From AVCC01 sp041736255 (GTDB lineage Bacteria > Pseudomonadota > Gammaproteobacteria > Burkholderiales > Burkholderiaceae_D): 64,000 nt of DNA. The stretch is from NCBI GenBank assembly GCA_041736255.1, contig JBGSTZ010000111.1, positions 1-64,000 of the forward strand, read 5' to 3'. Below are positions 1-7,493 of this stretch, piece by piece; the stretch's first letter is position 1, and each line of letters opens with the position of its first letter. The position numbers and the translations under genes were made by a program. The notes below the pieces were generated by a model, which saw only the letters and a program-made list of their open reading frames with translations, was not told where the DNA came from and did not search any database.

Positions 1-1
1 A

Positions 2-889
2 TTCGACAGTCGCGACCATTTGCTGAACGGTAGCGCACGCCCGGTGACGCATGCAAAAGAAGGCGCGCAAGTGGAAGTGTCGCGTATCAACCGTGACATC
101 TCGTCAGGTGCCAGTTACGCAATGAAATATCTGCTCAAAACCGTGGACGCCGGAGACGCGCTGAACAAGCAAGCCGGGTTGTTTGTCGATGAGGATGCCG
201 ACACCCGAAAAAAGAAAAAACAGCACGAACACAACGCCAGACGGGTCGATGCGTACCGCAGCGTTTGGGGTCTGAATCAAGGGCAGCTATTCGGGATTGC
301 GAAGTGCCTGACTGCCTGGGACGAATTGCGCCGGTTGACGACGGCACCGAAACACAAGCTCTTGAAGAAACTGTGGGCTTTGGCGCGGGGCGGCGACAAG
401 CCAGGACGGATTGAAGCTGGCGTCGGTCAGCGTGGCGACGCGGTGGGGTTCGTCAAAGCCCTGGGCGGGCTGGACGCCGGCCGCACGCCTACGGCCAAAA
501 CTGCACAGCGCTTCATGCTCGGACGACTGGTTGAGGACGCGCTCAATGCGTATGGGGAAACCATCACGCGCACCAAGGGCATCACGCTCTTGATGAAGCA
601 GAAAGTGAAAACGCCCTTGCAAAAAGTCAACGGCAAAACCGGGGAAGTCAAAACGAAGCTGTTGTGGCGTACCGCCAGCACCGTGGTGGCGTCGGTGCGC
701 ACGCGGCTGACGGAATGGATGCTGATACCGAAAAAACTGGCACAGCAGATATTGGAGCGGCCGCAAATGCTCGAGCAGCATGCAAAAGAGACGCTAGGCA
801 TCAAACAGCGCTACAGGGAAGAACAAACTATTTTGGAAGCGACACGACTGGCACAAGCAGCCAGGGTCGGCGCAGCGCTCCCCGCCTAG
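2..889 (+). CDS. Phage-type replication endonuclease (gpA family), 5'-truncated by window edge
   Basis: This is the C-terminal part of a rolling-circle replication initiator related to the P2 gene A protein. The reading frame is open to the first bases of the window, so the first start-like codon (TTG at 20) is probably internal and the true start lies to the left. About 295 residues are visible. Early in the visible part is Y-A-M-K-Y-L-L-K (coded near 116-140), the Tyr/Lys helix typical of HUH nickases. It is followed by H-N-A-R-R-V-D-A-Y-R-S-V-W-G, a conserved block of the phage gpA family. The nickase nicks origin DNA and stays covalently attached. No other phage genes follow, so this is probably a prophage or satellite remnant. 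The family call rests on these two blocks only. Confidence 0.7.
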   Translation, partial: FDSRDHLLNGSARPVTHAKEGAQVEVSRINRDISSGASYAMKYLLKTVDAGDALNKQAGLFVDEDADTRKKKKQHEHNARRVDAYRSVWGLNQGQLFGIAKCLTAWDELRRLTTAPKHKLLKKLWALARGGDKPGRIEAGVGQRGDAVGFVKALGGLDAGRTPTAKTAQRFMLGRLVEDALNAYGETITRTKGITLLMKQKVKTPLQKVNGKTGEVKTKLLWRTASTVVASVRTRLTEWMLIPKKLAQQILERPQMLEQHAKETLGIKQRYREEQTILEATRLAQAARVGAALPA

Positions 890-1049
890 ATTCAAACAGC
901 AACAAAACTTCACACGCCGGCATGCCGGCTATTCCCGCTTGCCTGTCGTGATTAAAACGCCAAAAAAGACCCCTGAATGGCACAAAAACACGCCCATTCG
1001 GTCTCAAAAACACCCGCAAAAGCCAAAAAAACTCTGGAATGCAAAAAAG

Positions 1050-1070
1050 TCGGGCTTGTGGCCCGATTTT
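1050..1070 (+). terminator. Terminator-like hairpin
   Basis: The stem TCGGGC/GCCCGA closes a 5-base loop and is followed by TTTT on the plus strand. It lies about 160 bases after the stop codon of the phage replication gene. Confidence 0.45.
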
Positions 1071-1295
1071 GTCGCGGAAAACTTTACTTAGTTATCCAAG
1101 GAGGACGCAAAAGAAACTAAATTGCATATGAAACATAATATTACTTGATCTCGCATGGAAAAAATGCTAAATTGCAACAATGGACTGGTAGGTAGAAAGA
1201 CCTGCCCCTTGCGAAGAATTTTACGGTGAACCTTAAAAGTAGTGCCGGTCCATATACAATTCGTGTAATAAGCGTTCGGTAAAAGCAAGGCCCTG

Positions 1296-1329
1296 ACGCT
1301 CCAACTGTCCCATTATGGGCAAGGAGCGT
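1296..1329 (+). promoter_or_regulatory. Hairpin that would sequester an AAGGAG Shine-Dalgarno
   Basis: ACGCTCC (1296-1302) pairs with GGAGCGT (1323-1329), and inside that TCCCAT and ATGGG pair again. The right arm overlaps AAGGAG (1321-1326), which sits five bases before a GTG codon at 1332. Folding would hide this ribosome binding site. Whether the downstream frame is a real gene is doubtful, so the role is open. Confidence 0.3.
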
Positions 1330-1331
1330 TT

Positions 1332-1661
1332 GTGTCTATCATTTTGCCGGTAATTCCCTGTATTAACTACTCGCTTCTATTAAGCGAACATACTCACGCG
1401 CCAACTCTCTTCGAAGCTGGCAAACTTTCTCCGCTCTCTCCAATTTCATTCACGGCCCGACCCCGTGACGTACGCGTTCGAGCTCCGCCGTCCTTGATGG
1501 TCCGATCGCATGCGTTTGTACGCCCGCGATTCCCATCCACTAGTCAACGCTGTCCGCATAAATGCGGTAATTTTTCGATATGTCGCGGTGCTAAATGGGC
1601 CTGCTCATACATCGAATTAAATCCTAAATTGATAATTGAAGAAAAACATGAAAAAACTTAA
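1332..1661 (+). CDS. Doubtful small ORF with a strong ribosome binding site
   Basis: A 109-codon frame opens at GTG, five bases after AAGGAG, which is a good start signal. The protein itself looks unconvincing: it is rich in Pro, Arg, Ser and Cys, has no recognisable domain and overlaps the next gene by 14 bases. It may be a chance frame or a decayed gene. It is listed only because the start signal is good and no other gene occupies the interval. Confidence 0.18.
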   Translation: MSIILPVIPCINYSLLLSEHTHAPTLFEAGKLSPLSPISFTARPRDVRVRAPPSLMVRSHAFVRPRFPSTSQRCPHKCGNFSICRGAKWACSYIELNPKLIIEEKHEKT

Positions 1662-2214
1662 CCACGATGCAGTAAATGAATCCAGCACCGAAAATCTGAA
1701 CATTGACCTCGATGAGGAGTCTGATTTCGATAATGCAAATAACCCCAATTGTTCGTGGCATATTCAGCAAGCTATATTATTTTCATCGGAGTTCGCTGAC
1801 GTGTATGCCACGAAACATTACTTTAAACATGCGGGAATGACGCCTGATGCAACTGCAACGGTTGCAATGGGGCGTCTGGAATATGCGCTGAGAAAAGGGC
1901 GGCAAGAGCTTGCTGGAATCATTACAGAAGAAGATTTCAATGTGTTGTGCAATACATTCCAAGGCGAAATCGCGGCACCAAGTGATTTTAAGTCCATGGC
2001 ATCGGATGTTGCCAATGAATTTGGTGTCGATGGTGATACTTACAAAGGCTCAATAGTAGAGTCGTTGCTAGAAAAACTAGTGGGGTTATCGTATCTGCAG
2101 CAATTGGCGCTGCGTGATTTGACGGAGCAGTATTGGTATATGGGAAGCCATGAAACCAGTTCAATACGCGATTTTTTGCAGGTGAGCGGATTAATTATTG
2201 CAGAGCAGCAATAA
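1648..2214 (+). CDS. Hypothetical protein, 188 aa
   Basis: I do not recognise this family. The ATG at 1648 (GAAGAAAA just upstream) is preferred over an in-frame TTG at 1636. The first 35 residues are acidic and Asn/Ser-rich, probably disordered. The rest looks like a compact helical soluble protein, with no signal peptide, membrane segment or obvious catalytic motif. The codon use is AT-richer than the genes to the right. It is monocistronic: a strong terminator follows at 2326-2360. It sits next to a phage replication remnant, so it may be mobile-element cargo. That is context only. Confidence 0.6.
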   Translation: MKKLNHDAVNESSTENLNIDLDEESDFDNANNPNCSWHIQQAILFSSEFADVYATKHYFKHAGMTPDATATVAMGRLEYALRKGRQELAGIITEEDFNVLCNTFQGEIAAPSDFKSMASDVANEFGVDGDTYKGSIVESLLEKLVGLSYLQQLALRDLTEQYWYMGSHETSSIRDFLQVSGLIIAEQQ

Positions 2215-2325
2215 CGCGGCACGAAGATTAATCATTGCAGTATCATCCCGGCAAAATCATCGTGAGGAACCGGATGAAGCCCCCCTGAAATGATATATGG
2301 GGTAAAGAAAATATAGCGCTCTCAC

Positions 2326-2360
2326 AAAAAGGCCTAATTTAGAATAAATTAGGCCTTTTT
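2326..2360 (+). terminator. Strong, near-symmetric intrinsic terminator
   Basis: A 16-base arm (AAAAAGGCCTAATTTA) and its exact complement flank a 3-base loop. The arms start with an A run and end with a T run, so it can work in both directions. It closes the orphan gene ending at 2214. Confidence 0.85.
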
Positions 2361-2366
2361 GCTTAA

Positions 2367-2404
2367 GCTAAAGGATGTGACCAGTTAAACATAGCCTCCT
2401 ATTG
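2367..2404. repeat. Direct repeat, copy A (partner at 6985-7025)
   Basis: The core TGTGACCAGTTAAAC recurs as TGTGACCAATTAAAC at 6995-7009. Matching GCTA before and CTATT after extend the similarity to about 40 bases with small gaps. Both copies lie just downstream of an intrinsic terminator. Together they flank a 4.6-kb accessory segment. Confidence 0.5.
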
Positions 2405-2686
2405 CTCCGTTTGCGCACTACGGTGCCCACCGGAATATTTTATAATTGCAACGCTGATAAAATTTATCATAGTTCGCAAGGACTTCTTCTCGCGCCTTGC
2501 TAGATGCGGTCATTAATTTTATACGTACTTATTCACCTGGACCAATTACAAGCCTGGTGGATGACTTCCCCTGAGATTTCGGGATTACTTCAACGCCACG
2601 CCCGACCGCAATTTCACGTTTCTGCTTCATTGCGGAACTGCTGATATGCCGTCGGCATATTTCAAGACCAGCTTACTGTGACGTTT
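2405..2686. other. Leader region of the BKACE gene
   Basis: No gene is seen. A perfect inverted repeat TGATAAA-A-TTTATCA occupies 2455-2469 and could be an operator for the downstream metabolic gene. No clear Shine-Dalgarno precedes the BKACE start. Confidence 0.35.
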
Positions 2687-3526
2687 ATGCAACCTCTGAT
2701 TATTAATCTTGCACCAACAGGCATGGTTCCGACACGCGCGCAATCGCAGCACGTGCCCCTCACGCCACAGGAAATCGCGGCCGATGTCGCGCGTTGCGTT
2801 GCGCTCGGCGTATCGATGGTGCATCTCCATGCACGTGCCGAAGACGGCGTGCCAACGGAAGACCCCGCTGTTTATGCGGAGATCATCGACGCGATCCGCA
2901 CCAGCAGTCCGGAGGTGGTCGTCATCACCACCACCTCGGGCCGTCTGGTAAATGAAGTCGAGCGTCGCGCGACCACGCTTTACCTGGAGGGCCGTTTCAA
3001 ACCCGATATGGCTAGCTTGACATTGGGCTCGATGAACTTCGCCACCAGCGCCAGCGTCAATGACCCAAAGACAATCACGCGGCTTGCGGAAATCATGCAA
3101 GAACGTGGCATCCGGCCAGAACTAGAAGTGTTCGATACCGGCATGGTCAACTTCGCTAAAATCCTGATTGACAAGGGTCTGATCGCGCCGCCGTTCTATT
3201 TCAATATCCTGCTTGGCAACCCCGGCACCGCTCAAGCCACTTTGCTGCATCTGGCCGCCATCATCAGTGACTTGCCGCCACAGTCAATCTGGTCCTTAGC
3301 CGGCATCGGGCGCTTCCAGACCCGCGCCAATGCCCTGGGCGTGGTGATGGGGAACGGCGTGCGGGTCGGGCTGGAAGATAATTTATGGCTAGATGCGGCG
3401 CGCACGCAACTCGCCACCAACGCACAACTGGTGCAGCGGGTTGCCCACCAGGCCGAAGCGCTGGACCGGACGATTGCAACACCGCAAGCAGTGCGCGCTA
3501 TGCTGGGACTGGGGCAACTGCAATGA
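2687..3526 (+). CDS. Beta-keto acid cleavage enzyme (BKACE / DUF849)
   Basis: A 279-aa TIM-barrel Claisen-type enzyme of the family that includes 3-keto-5-aminohexanoate cleavage enzyme (Kce). These use Zn to cleave a beta-keto acid with acetyl-CoA, giving acetoacetate and a new acyl-CoA. From the ATG at 2687 the zinc motif H-L-H-A-R falls at residues 46-50 and G-L-E-D-N at 228-232. This puts His46, His48 and Glu230 at the numbers known for Kce, which also supports this start over a GTG at 2678. Its stop overlaps the start of the acyltransferase gene (ATGA), so the two are translationally coupled. No lysine-fermentation neighbours are present, so the substrate is unknown. The context suggests it supplies or removes a building block for glycan work. 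Confidence 0.85.
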   Translation: MQPLIINLAPTGMVPTRAQSQHVPLTPQEIAADVARCVALGVSMVHLHARAEDGVPTEDPAVYAEIIDAIRTSSPEVVVITTTSGRLVNEVERRATTLYLEGRFKPDMASLTLGSMNFATSASVNDPKTITRLAEIMQERGIRPELEVFDTGMVNFAKILIDKGLIAPPFYFNILLGNPGTAQATLLHLAAIISDLPPQSIWSLAGIGRFQTRANALGVVMGNGVRVGLEDNLWLDAARTQLATNAQLVQRVAHQAEALDRTIATPQAVRAMLGLGQLQ

Positions 3527-4200
3527 ACACTCTTTCATCACGGCTCGTCATTTTCGGCGTCAGCAATATCTTGTCCGACCTGTTCGATTGCGCCTTGGCG
3601 AATGGGCTTGCACTGGGCAAGGTGGTCATCGACCTGCCGGAAGAATGCGGCGAACGGGATATCAGCCTGACAGAGCGCCTCGCGGCACTGGAAGGCACCT
3701 GTGTGCCGCCTGCGGTCGAACATCTTGACGATTTCAAGCCAGCCCCGGGGGAGTTATACCTGCTGGGACCAACTACACCAACACGCGCTGCGCTGGCAGA
3801 TACATTAAAAGAGCGCTTCGGTTTACATTTTCATACGCTGATCCATCCCAGCGCCTACGTGTCGCCGCTGGCAACGCTGGCCGAAGGCGTGTTCGTGGGT
3901 GCCAACAGCGTCATCGGTCCGGGCGCCCGATTGGCCGAGCATGTATTTGTCAATCGCGGCGTGACTATCGGGCACGACACCCACATCGGCGCATTTTCGC
4001 GCATCCAGCCCGGCAGCAATCTGGGTGGACTGTCACGCATTGGCCGTGGCGTCACGGTCGCAATCGGCGCAACCTTGATTGAACGGCTGGTGGTCGGAGA
4101 TAACGCATTCATCGGTGCTGGCGCGGTGGCGACCGCCGACGTTCCCGCCAACGTGCTGGTGGTCGGCATTCCTGCCAGGTTCAAGAAATCGCTGGCGTAG
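3523..4200 (+). CDS. NeuD/PglD-like sugar O/N-acyltransferase (left-handed beta-helix)
   Basis: A 225-aa protein with the two-part layout of the sialic-acid O-acetyltransferase / PglD family. The N-terminal half begins with a Rossmann-like segment (V-I-F-G-V-S). The C-terminal half is a hexapeptide-repeat left-handed helix from about residue 105 (V-F-V-G-A-N-S-V-I-G-P-G and following rungs), ending in the family's V-V-G-I-P-A-R-F. It should transfer an acetyl or other acyl group from CoA to a nucleotide-activated sugar. The catalytic-type His lies in T-I-G-H-D-T-H. The start overlaps the BKACE stop, so its acyl donor may come from that enzyme (inference). The last 100 bases of the gene and the bases beyond are duplicated 1006 bp downstream. 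Confidence 0.85.
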   Translation: MNTLSSRLVIFGVSNILSDLFDCALANGLALGKVVIDLPEECGERDISLTERLAALEGTCVPPAVEHLDDFKPAPGELYLLGPTTPTRAALADTLKERFGLHFHTLIHPSAYVSPLATLAEGVFVGANSVIGPGARLAEHVFVNRGVTIGHDTHIGAFSRIQPGSNLGGLSRIGRGVTVAIGATLIERLVVGDNAFIGAGAVATADVPANVLVVGIPARFKKSLA

Positions 4201-4230
4201 TGCGTTGCGCAAACCGTTCTAGCGCGAGAT
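4101..4230. repeat. 130-bp direct repeat, copy A
   Basis: This covers the 3' end of the acyltransferase gene, its stop and 30 bases beyond. It matches 5107-5236 with 11 mismatches by eye (about 92% identity) at a constant offset of 1006. Read on the minus strand, its last part also encodes L-A-L-E-R-F-A-Q-R-T-T, the C-terminus of the glycosyltransferase that now ends in copy B. The acyltransferase and glycosyltransferase were therefore once convergent neighbours at this point. Confidence 0.9.
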
Positions 4231-4279
4231 AGCGAGCAGGCCAAGTCCGTTAATTCTTACTAAATTGAAATGGTGAAAT

Positions 4280-5062
4280 ATGAAAGTATGCAATACAAAT
4301 CGTAACGCATTTTTCTTGGTTTTGAATGCGGCTTTCAACAGTCTCAAGTTGAAGCCAGCAATCATCGAATTAGGCGTATTGCGTGGAGAAAACGCAAGTA
4401 ATATGTACGAATTCATGAAGCCATGCAAGATGGTTCTTGTCGATACATGGAGTGCGATCGCAATGCAGGGCGCGTTTCATCCATTCAAAGATGCCCCGTC
4501 GTGGATTGCTTCACCTGCTGTGCTTGATGCGTTTTACGGCGGTTCTATTGCCGAGCAAGATACTTTCGATAGAATATACGACCAGTGTTCCGCCCGATTT
4601 GAATCGTGCGACAACGTGGAAATCATTCGCGCAGATACAATTGAAGTACTGAACAGATTCAAGGGTGAAAACGGGGATGAAAAGTTCAATATTGTCTACG
4701 TTGACGCGAACCATCGGTACGAGCACGTCCTTCGTGAGCTACTGTGTTGGCATGAACATGTCGCTATAGATGGGGCACTTGTCTTAAATGATTGCTGCCA
4801 TAGCGACGGTGGCATAAAAATGAATTTCGGTGTTCTCCCGGCATTAACGGAATTCATTAAGCGTACCGACTTTATCCCAGTCATGTTGACAAACACGGAT
4901 TGGTCGGACGTTGTTCTTGTGCGAAAAGACTGCATGTTGGACAGGCTGCTGGACGAAATAGTGAGAAACTCTGATATTGCATTTGTTGACATTCCACACC
5001 AACTTATTGGTTCCGGCAGAATCGTGCAAGGCTCCCAGAGGTGCAATGTTAGCTTTGTATAA
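4280..5062 (+). CDS. Class I SAM-dependent methyltransferase (Methyltransf_24-like)
   Basis: A 260-aa Rossmann methyltransferase. I-I-E-L-G-V-L-R-G-E-N (about residues 28-38) is the SAM-binding motif I. L-V-D-T-W supplies the acidic residue of motif II. V-Y-V-D-A-N-H-R-Y and L-V-L-N-D-C-C match the metal-assisted Methyltransf_24 pattern common in glycan and natural-product clusters. The substrate is unknown, perhaps a sugar hydroxyl. The gene is clearly AT-richer than its neighbours. It lies exactly between two copies of the acyltransferase 3' end, so it looks like a cassette that entered with, or between, a duplication. It has no partner in an operon. Confidence 0.75.
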   Translation: MKVCNTNRNAFFLVLNAAFNSLKLKPAIIELGVLRGENASNMYEFMKPCKMVLVDTWSAIAMQGAFHPFKDAPSWIASPAVLDAFYGGSIAEQDTFDRIYDQCSARFESCDNVEIIRADTIEVLNRFKGENGDEKFNIVYVDANHRYEHVLRELLCWHEHVAIDGALVLNDCCHSDGGIKMNFGVLPALTEFIKRTDFIPVMLTNTDWSDVVLVRKDCMLDRLLDEIVRNSDIAFVDIPHQLIGSGRIVQGSQRCNVSFV

Positions 5063-5090
5063 TATGGAGCGCTTACGCCGAACTGAAACG

Positions 5091-5206
5091 CTGGACCGCA
5101 CGGTCGCAACGCCTTCATCGGCGCCGGCGCGGTGGCGACCGCCGACGTTCCTGCGAACGTGCTGGTGGTCGGCATTCCTGCCAGGTTCAAGAAGTCACTG
5201 ACGTAG
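5091..5206 (+). pseudogene. Relic of a second BKACE-acyltransferase pair, internally deleted
   Basis: The first bases read L-D-R-T-V-A-T-P, matching L-D-R-T-I-A-T-P near the C-terminus of the BKACE protein. They run directly into the 3' end of an acyltransferase gene identical in layout to the intact one (stop at 5204-5206). About 600 bases of acyltransferase and the BKACE end are missing between them. No start codon or full domain remains. Confidence 0.75.
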
Positions 5207-5236
5207 TGCGCTGCGTAAACCGTTCTAGCGCGAGAT
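5107..5236. repeat. 130-bp direct repeat, copy B
   Basis: Second copy of the acyltransferase 3' end. On the minus strand it also contains the last 16 codons and stop of the glycosyltransferase, so the two genes overlap tail to tail here. Most mismatches with copy A are transitions. Confidence 0.9.
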
Positions 5237-6761
5237 CGCAGGCAGCCAGCAGGCCAGGCCCGGACTGATCGAGGTCCAGCGTGGCTGAAAACAGCGCGCG
5301 CATCGCCGCCCCTTCCTGCTGCCGCAGGTCCGCACTGGCAAGCAGTGCTGCCAGCTTTGAAAAATAGTCGGCATCGTTGCCAGCGCCTGCATTGCCGACT
5401 TTGCCCCCACCATCCGAACCTGCATGAGTGACCACGGGCAACCCTTCCGCCATCGCTTCCGCGACGCTGAAGCCACCGCCCATGCGCGGTGGATTGACAT
5501 AAATATCACAACACTGGAGTACGGCAGGAATATCGCCATGCGCGTGCAATGCTCGAACTTGCGATGCAGGCGCCTGCGCCAATGCCGGCGGCATCGTGCC
5601 GGCGCCGCCGACCAGCAGCCAAGTGACATTGGGGTGGTCCTTGAGCAGTGCCATCATGCGCGCGGCCCACGCACCGTTGATTTCCGCTTCCAACCGGTAG
5701 CCGACGCTGATCAATACCAGTGCCGCATCGGGCAATCCAAGCTCCTGGCGCGACAGTGCCGCTACGGGCTGTTTGCGCCGGATTCGGTAAGGGTGATGCC
5801 AGCCGATACTATCGGGCAGCTGACTGCCCCATTCATCATGTGTTTTGCCGGCATCTTCCTGCGTTGCGCAGAGCCAGACATCGACCGGGTCCAGCGGTGC
5901 GACCGAATGGATGTTCAGCGCCAGTACCGGACGCGCTTCGAATAGCGGCGCCACTAGGGGCGAATAAAATCCCACCGACAACACGAGGTCAGGATCAAAT
6001 ACCGCGATATGGGTCAGCATATCAGTCCATCGCGCCATCACCGAAAAGCGTTCGACACTCTGGTATATCGCAATACCGGGCGGGCATTGCCCGCCCCACT
6101 GGGCCGCATCAAACGCAGCCATTGTGGTGGCTTCGCCGGCACCGAGCAAATGCGCCATGCCCGGGACAGCAAAATCTAGGCAGGAAAACAGCGCGACCTG
6201 CACGCCTTTTTCGATCAGAATGCGGGCCTGATGCAGCACCATTGCGGTTGGCGCATGCGGATAGTTGCTTAAATAGGGGGTGACTATTGCAATTTTTTGC
6301 AGTCGTTCAATCTTGCGGGATGGAAGACGCGCCGTAGCCAGCCGACTCAAATGCTGCCCCAGCTTCTGCAGGATTTCCGGGAAAAATGCGTCACGTACCG
6401 CCTGCGCAAATACCCCCCTGTCATTTGCATGACTCAATGTCCGGCTCCAGGCAAACACCAGAAACGCGGACATCCGGTCAGGATCATACGGCACGATGTT
6501 TTGGACAATGCGCCCCGCTTCTGCGAGATAAGCATCATCGCGCAGCATCGAAACCAGCCAGGTGGCGCGCAGAAATCCCGCAGCACCATCACCCGGCGTA
6601 TGTTCCAGCAAATCCTCTACCAGCGCCTTTTTAACAAATTCGTCATCGACTTGTAAATAGCAGTCCTTCAGCCGGTGCCAGCAATGGCTCGCGCCTGGAC
6701 TGGCTATGGTTTGCGCTACTGCATCGCGCAGCAACAGCGTACCGAGGTGTGCTTCACTCAT
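5187..6761 (-). CDS. GT-B glycosyltransferase with a helical N-terminal extension
   Basis: A 524-aa cytoplasmic glycosyltransferase. Residues 1 to about 150 are helical and unlike the catalytic part, a layout found in protein or surface-glycan transferases. From about residue 160 a GT-B fold begins (I-A-I-V-T-P-Y-L-S-N). The nucleotide-sugar-binding C-terminal half carries L-L-V-G-G-A-G and then G-G-G-F-S-V-A-E-A-M-A-E-G-L-P-V-V, the GT4-type acidic donor-binding block. It is the last gene of the minus-strand S-layer locus, 270 bases after the cytidylyltransferase with a hairpin between them. Its 3' end overlaps the acyltransferase relic. It may glycosylate the S-layer protein or a linked glycan. 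Donor and acceptor are unknown. Confidence 0.75.
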   Translation of the reverse strand: MSEAHLGTLLLRDAVAQTIASPGASHCWHRLKDCYLQVDDEFVKKALVEDLLEHTPGDGAAGFLRATWLVSMLRDDAYLAEAGRIVQNIVPYDPDRMSAFLVFAWSRTLSHANDRGVFAQAVRDAFFPEILQKLGQHLSRLATARLPSRKIERLQKIAIVTPYLSNYPHAPTAMVLHQARILIEKGVQVALFSCLDFAVPGMAHLLGAGEATTMAAFDAAQWGGQCPPGIAIYQSVERFSVMARWTDMLTHIAVFDPDLVLSVGFYSPLVAPLFEARPVLALNIHSVAPLDPVDVWLCATQEDAGKTHDEWGSQLPDSIGWHHPYRIRRKQPVAALSRQELGLPDAALVLISVGYRLEAEINGAWAARMMALLKDHPNVTWLLVGGAGTMPPALAQAPASQVRALHAHGDIPAVLQCCDIYVNPPRMGGGFSVAEAMAEGLPVVTHAGSDGGGKVGNAGAGNDADYFSKLAALLASADLRQQEGAAMRALFSATLDLDQSGPGLLAACDLALERFTQRTTSVTS

Positions 6762-6918
6762 AGATATCCTGCATTATTTGAAAGAAAACAGCAGTATCGC
6801 CCTTGTGGCTGGCAACAAAAAGTAATGAAAGAATATGGAACTGCAGGACGCTTACTTTGGGCTTCCAAAACGGCGCGAGTCAAGTTGGTTGTCAGCTGAC
6901 CCTTTATCGGCAAAATGA

Positions 6919-6957
6919 GAAAACCCCGCCACTCTTGCGAGGAAACGGGGTTTTTTG
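6919..6957. terminator. Intrinsic terminator, bidirectional
   Basis: AAAACCCCG and CGGGGTTTTTT arms surround an imperfect 18-base middle. The T run is longer on the plus strand, but the minus strand also ends in TTTTCTCATTTT. On the minus strand it follows the cytidylyltransferase gene. The hairpin plus the following CACCCTC block resembles 11622-11690. Confidence 0.65.
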
Positions 6958-6984
6958 CATTACTGCACCCTCGGTGTTCTGAAG

Positions 6985-7025
6985 GCTAGTGGGTGTGACC
7001 AATTAAACGTGAGCTGCCCCCTATT
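6985..7025. repeat. Direct repeat, copy B (partner at 2367-2404)
   Basis: GCTAGTGGGTGTGACCAATT and the following bases match copy A, with small gaps near the end. See copy A for the shared core. Confidence 0.5.
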
Positions 7026-7033
7026 ATTCGAGA

Positions 7034-7489
7034 TCACTTTTCACCCCTTGCACCATCGGTGCCTTGCCGAATCGAGGCGACAATCTCGGTCGAAGAAATG
7101 CCATTGGTGTGCGGCGCAAAACTCACGCTAATGCCCTGCTCAGCGAGCAAGGGGGTGAGCCTTTGCCAGCGCGGCGTGCCCTCCCACTCGCCGCCGACCA
7201 CCACATAATCGATGCCCCACTGGGCAATCCACGCCACAGCTACATCGGTCAATTCCAGCGAGCTGGGCATGTACGCGGCGCGGTCGACACAGCCCAGACC
7301 GTGGATGATTTCCAGGCGTTGCGCCTCGTGGATCATCGGCCACTTGCCCTTGCGCGCATGGCACAGCGCATCGGGGGTCACCGCCACCGTCAGGTGCGCC
7401 CCCTGCTGCCGGGCATACTGCAAATAACGCAAGTGACCGATGTGGAACAGATCGAACACACCGACGGTCAGAATCCGTCTCCCCGTCAT
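7034..7489 (-). CDS. TagD/GCT-like nucleotidyltransferase (probable CTP-dependent)
   Basis: A 151-aa cytidylyltransferase-like protein. It opens with V-G-V-F-D-L-F-H-I-G-H (HIGH at residues 16-19), the CTP-binding motif of glycerol-3-phosphate and related cytidylyltransferases. It closes with I-S-S-T-E-I-V, the second signature of that superfamily. The expected reaction is CTP plus a polyol phosphate giving a CDP-polyol and pyrophosphate. It starts five bases after the RibB-like gene stop and follows the LicD-like gene, so the three are probably co-transcribed. LicD-type enzymes use CDP-activated alcohols, so this enzyme is the natural donor maker. ADP-heptose-type or pantetheine-phosphate chemistry cannot be excluded from the fold alone. 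Confidence 0.8.
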   Translation of the reverse strand: MTGRRILTVGVFDLFHIGHLRYLQYARQQGAHLTVAVTPDALCHARKGKWPMIHEAQRLEIIHGLGCVDRAAYMPSSLELTDVAVAWIAQWGIDYVVVGGEWEGTPRWQRLTPLLAEQGISVSFAPHTNGISSTEIVASIRQGTDGARGEK

Positions 7490-7493
7490 GCTA

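Larger units (their letters stand above)
890..1331. other. Intergenic region downstream of phage gene, AT-rich
   Basis: No convincing gene is seen. The stretch holds a perfect 14-bp palindrome (916-929, GCCGGC-AT-GCCGGC core), a terminator-like hairpin at 1050-1070 and a longer hairpin at 1296-1329. From about 1080 the base composition is clearly AT-richer than the flanking genes, as expected for acquired DNA. An AAGGAGG sequence near 1098 has no start codon at a usable distance. Confidence 0.4.
6762..7033. other. Intergenic stretch with terminator and repeat
   Basis: No gene is seen. It contains the hairpin at 6919-6957, a weaker hairpin-like GC stretch just after it and direct repeat copy B (6985-7025). 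Confidence 0.5.

Noticed and set aside
1098..1131. AAGGAGG near 1098 as a start signal for an ATG at about 1129
   Set aside because: The spacing is more than 20 bases and the downstream frame closes quickly.
2687..3526. BKACE as a lysine-fermentation Kce gene
   Set aside because: No kdd, kal, kamA or other lysine-fermentation genes are present, and the gene is coupled to a sugar acyltransferase.
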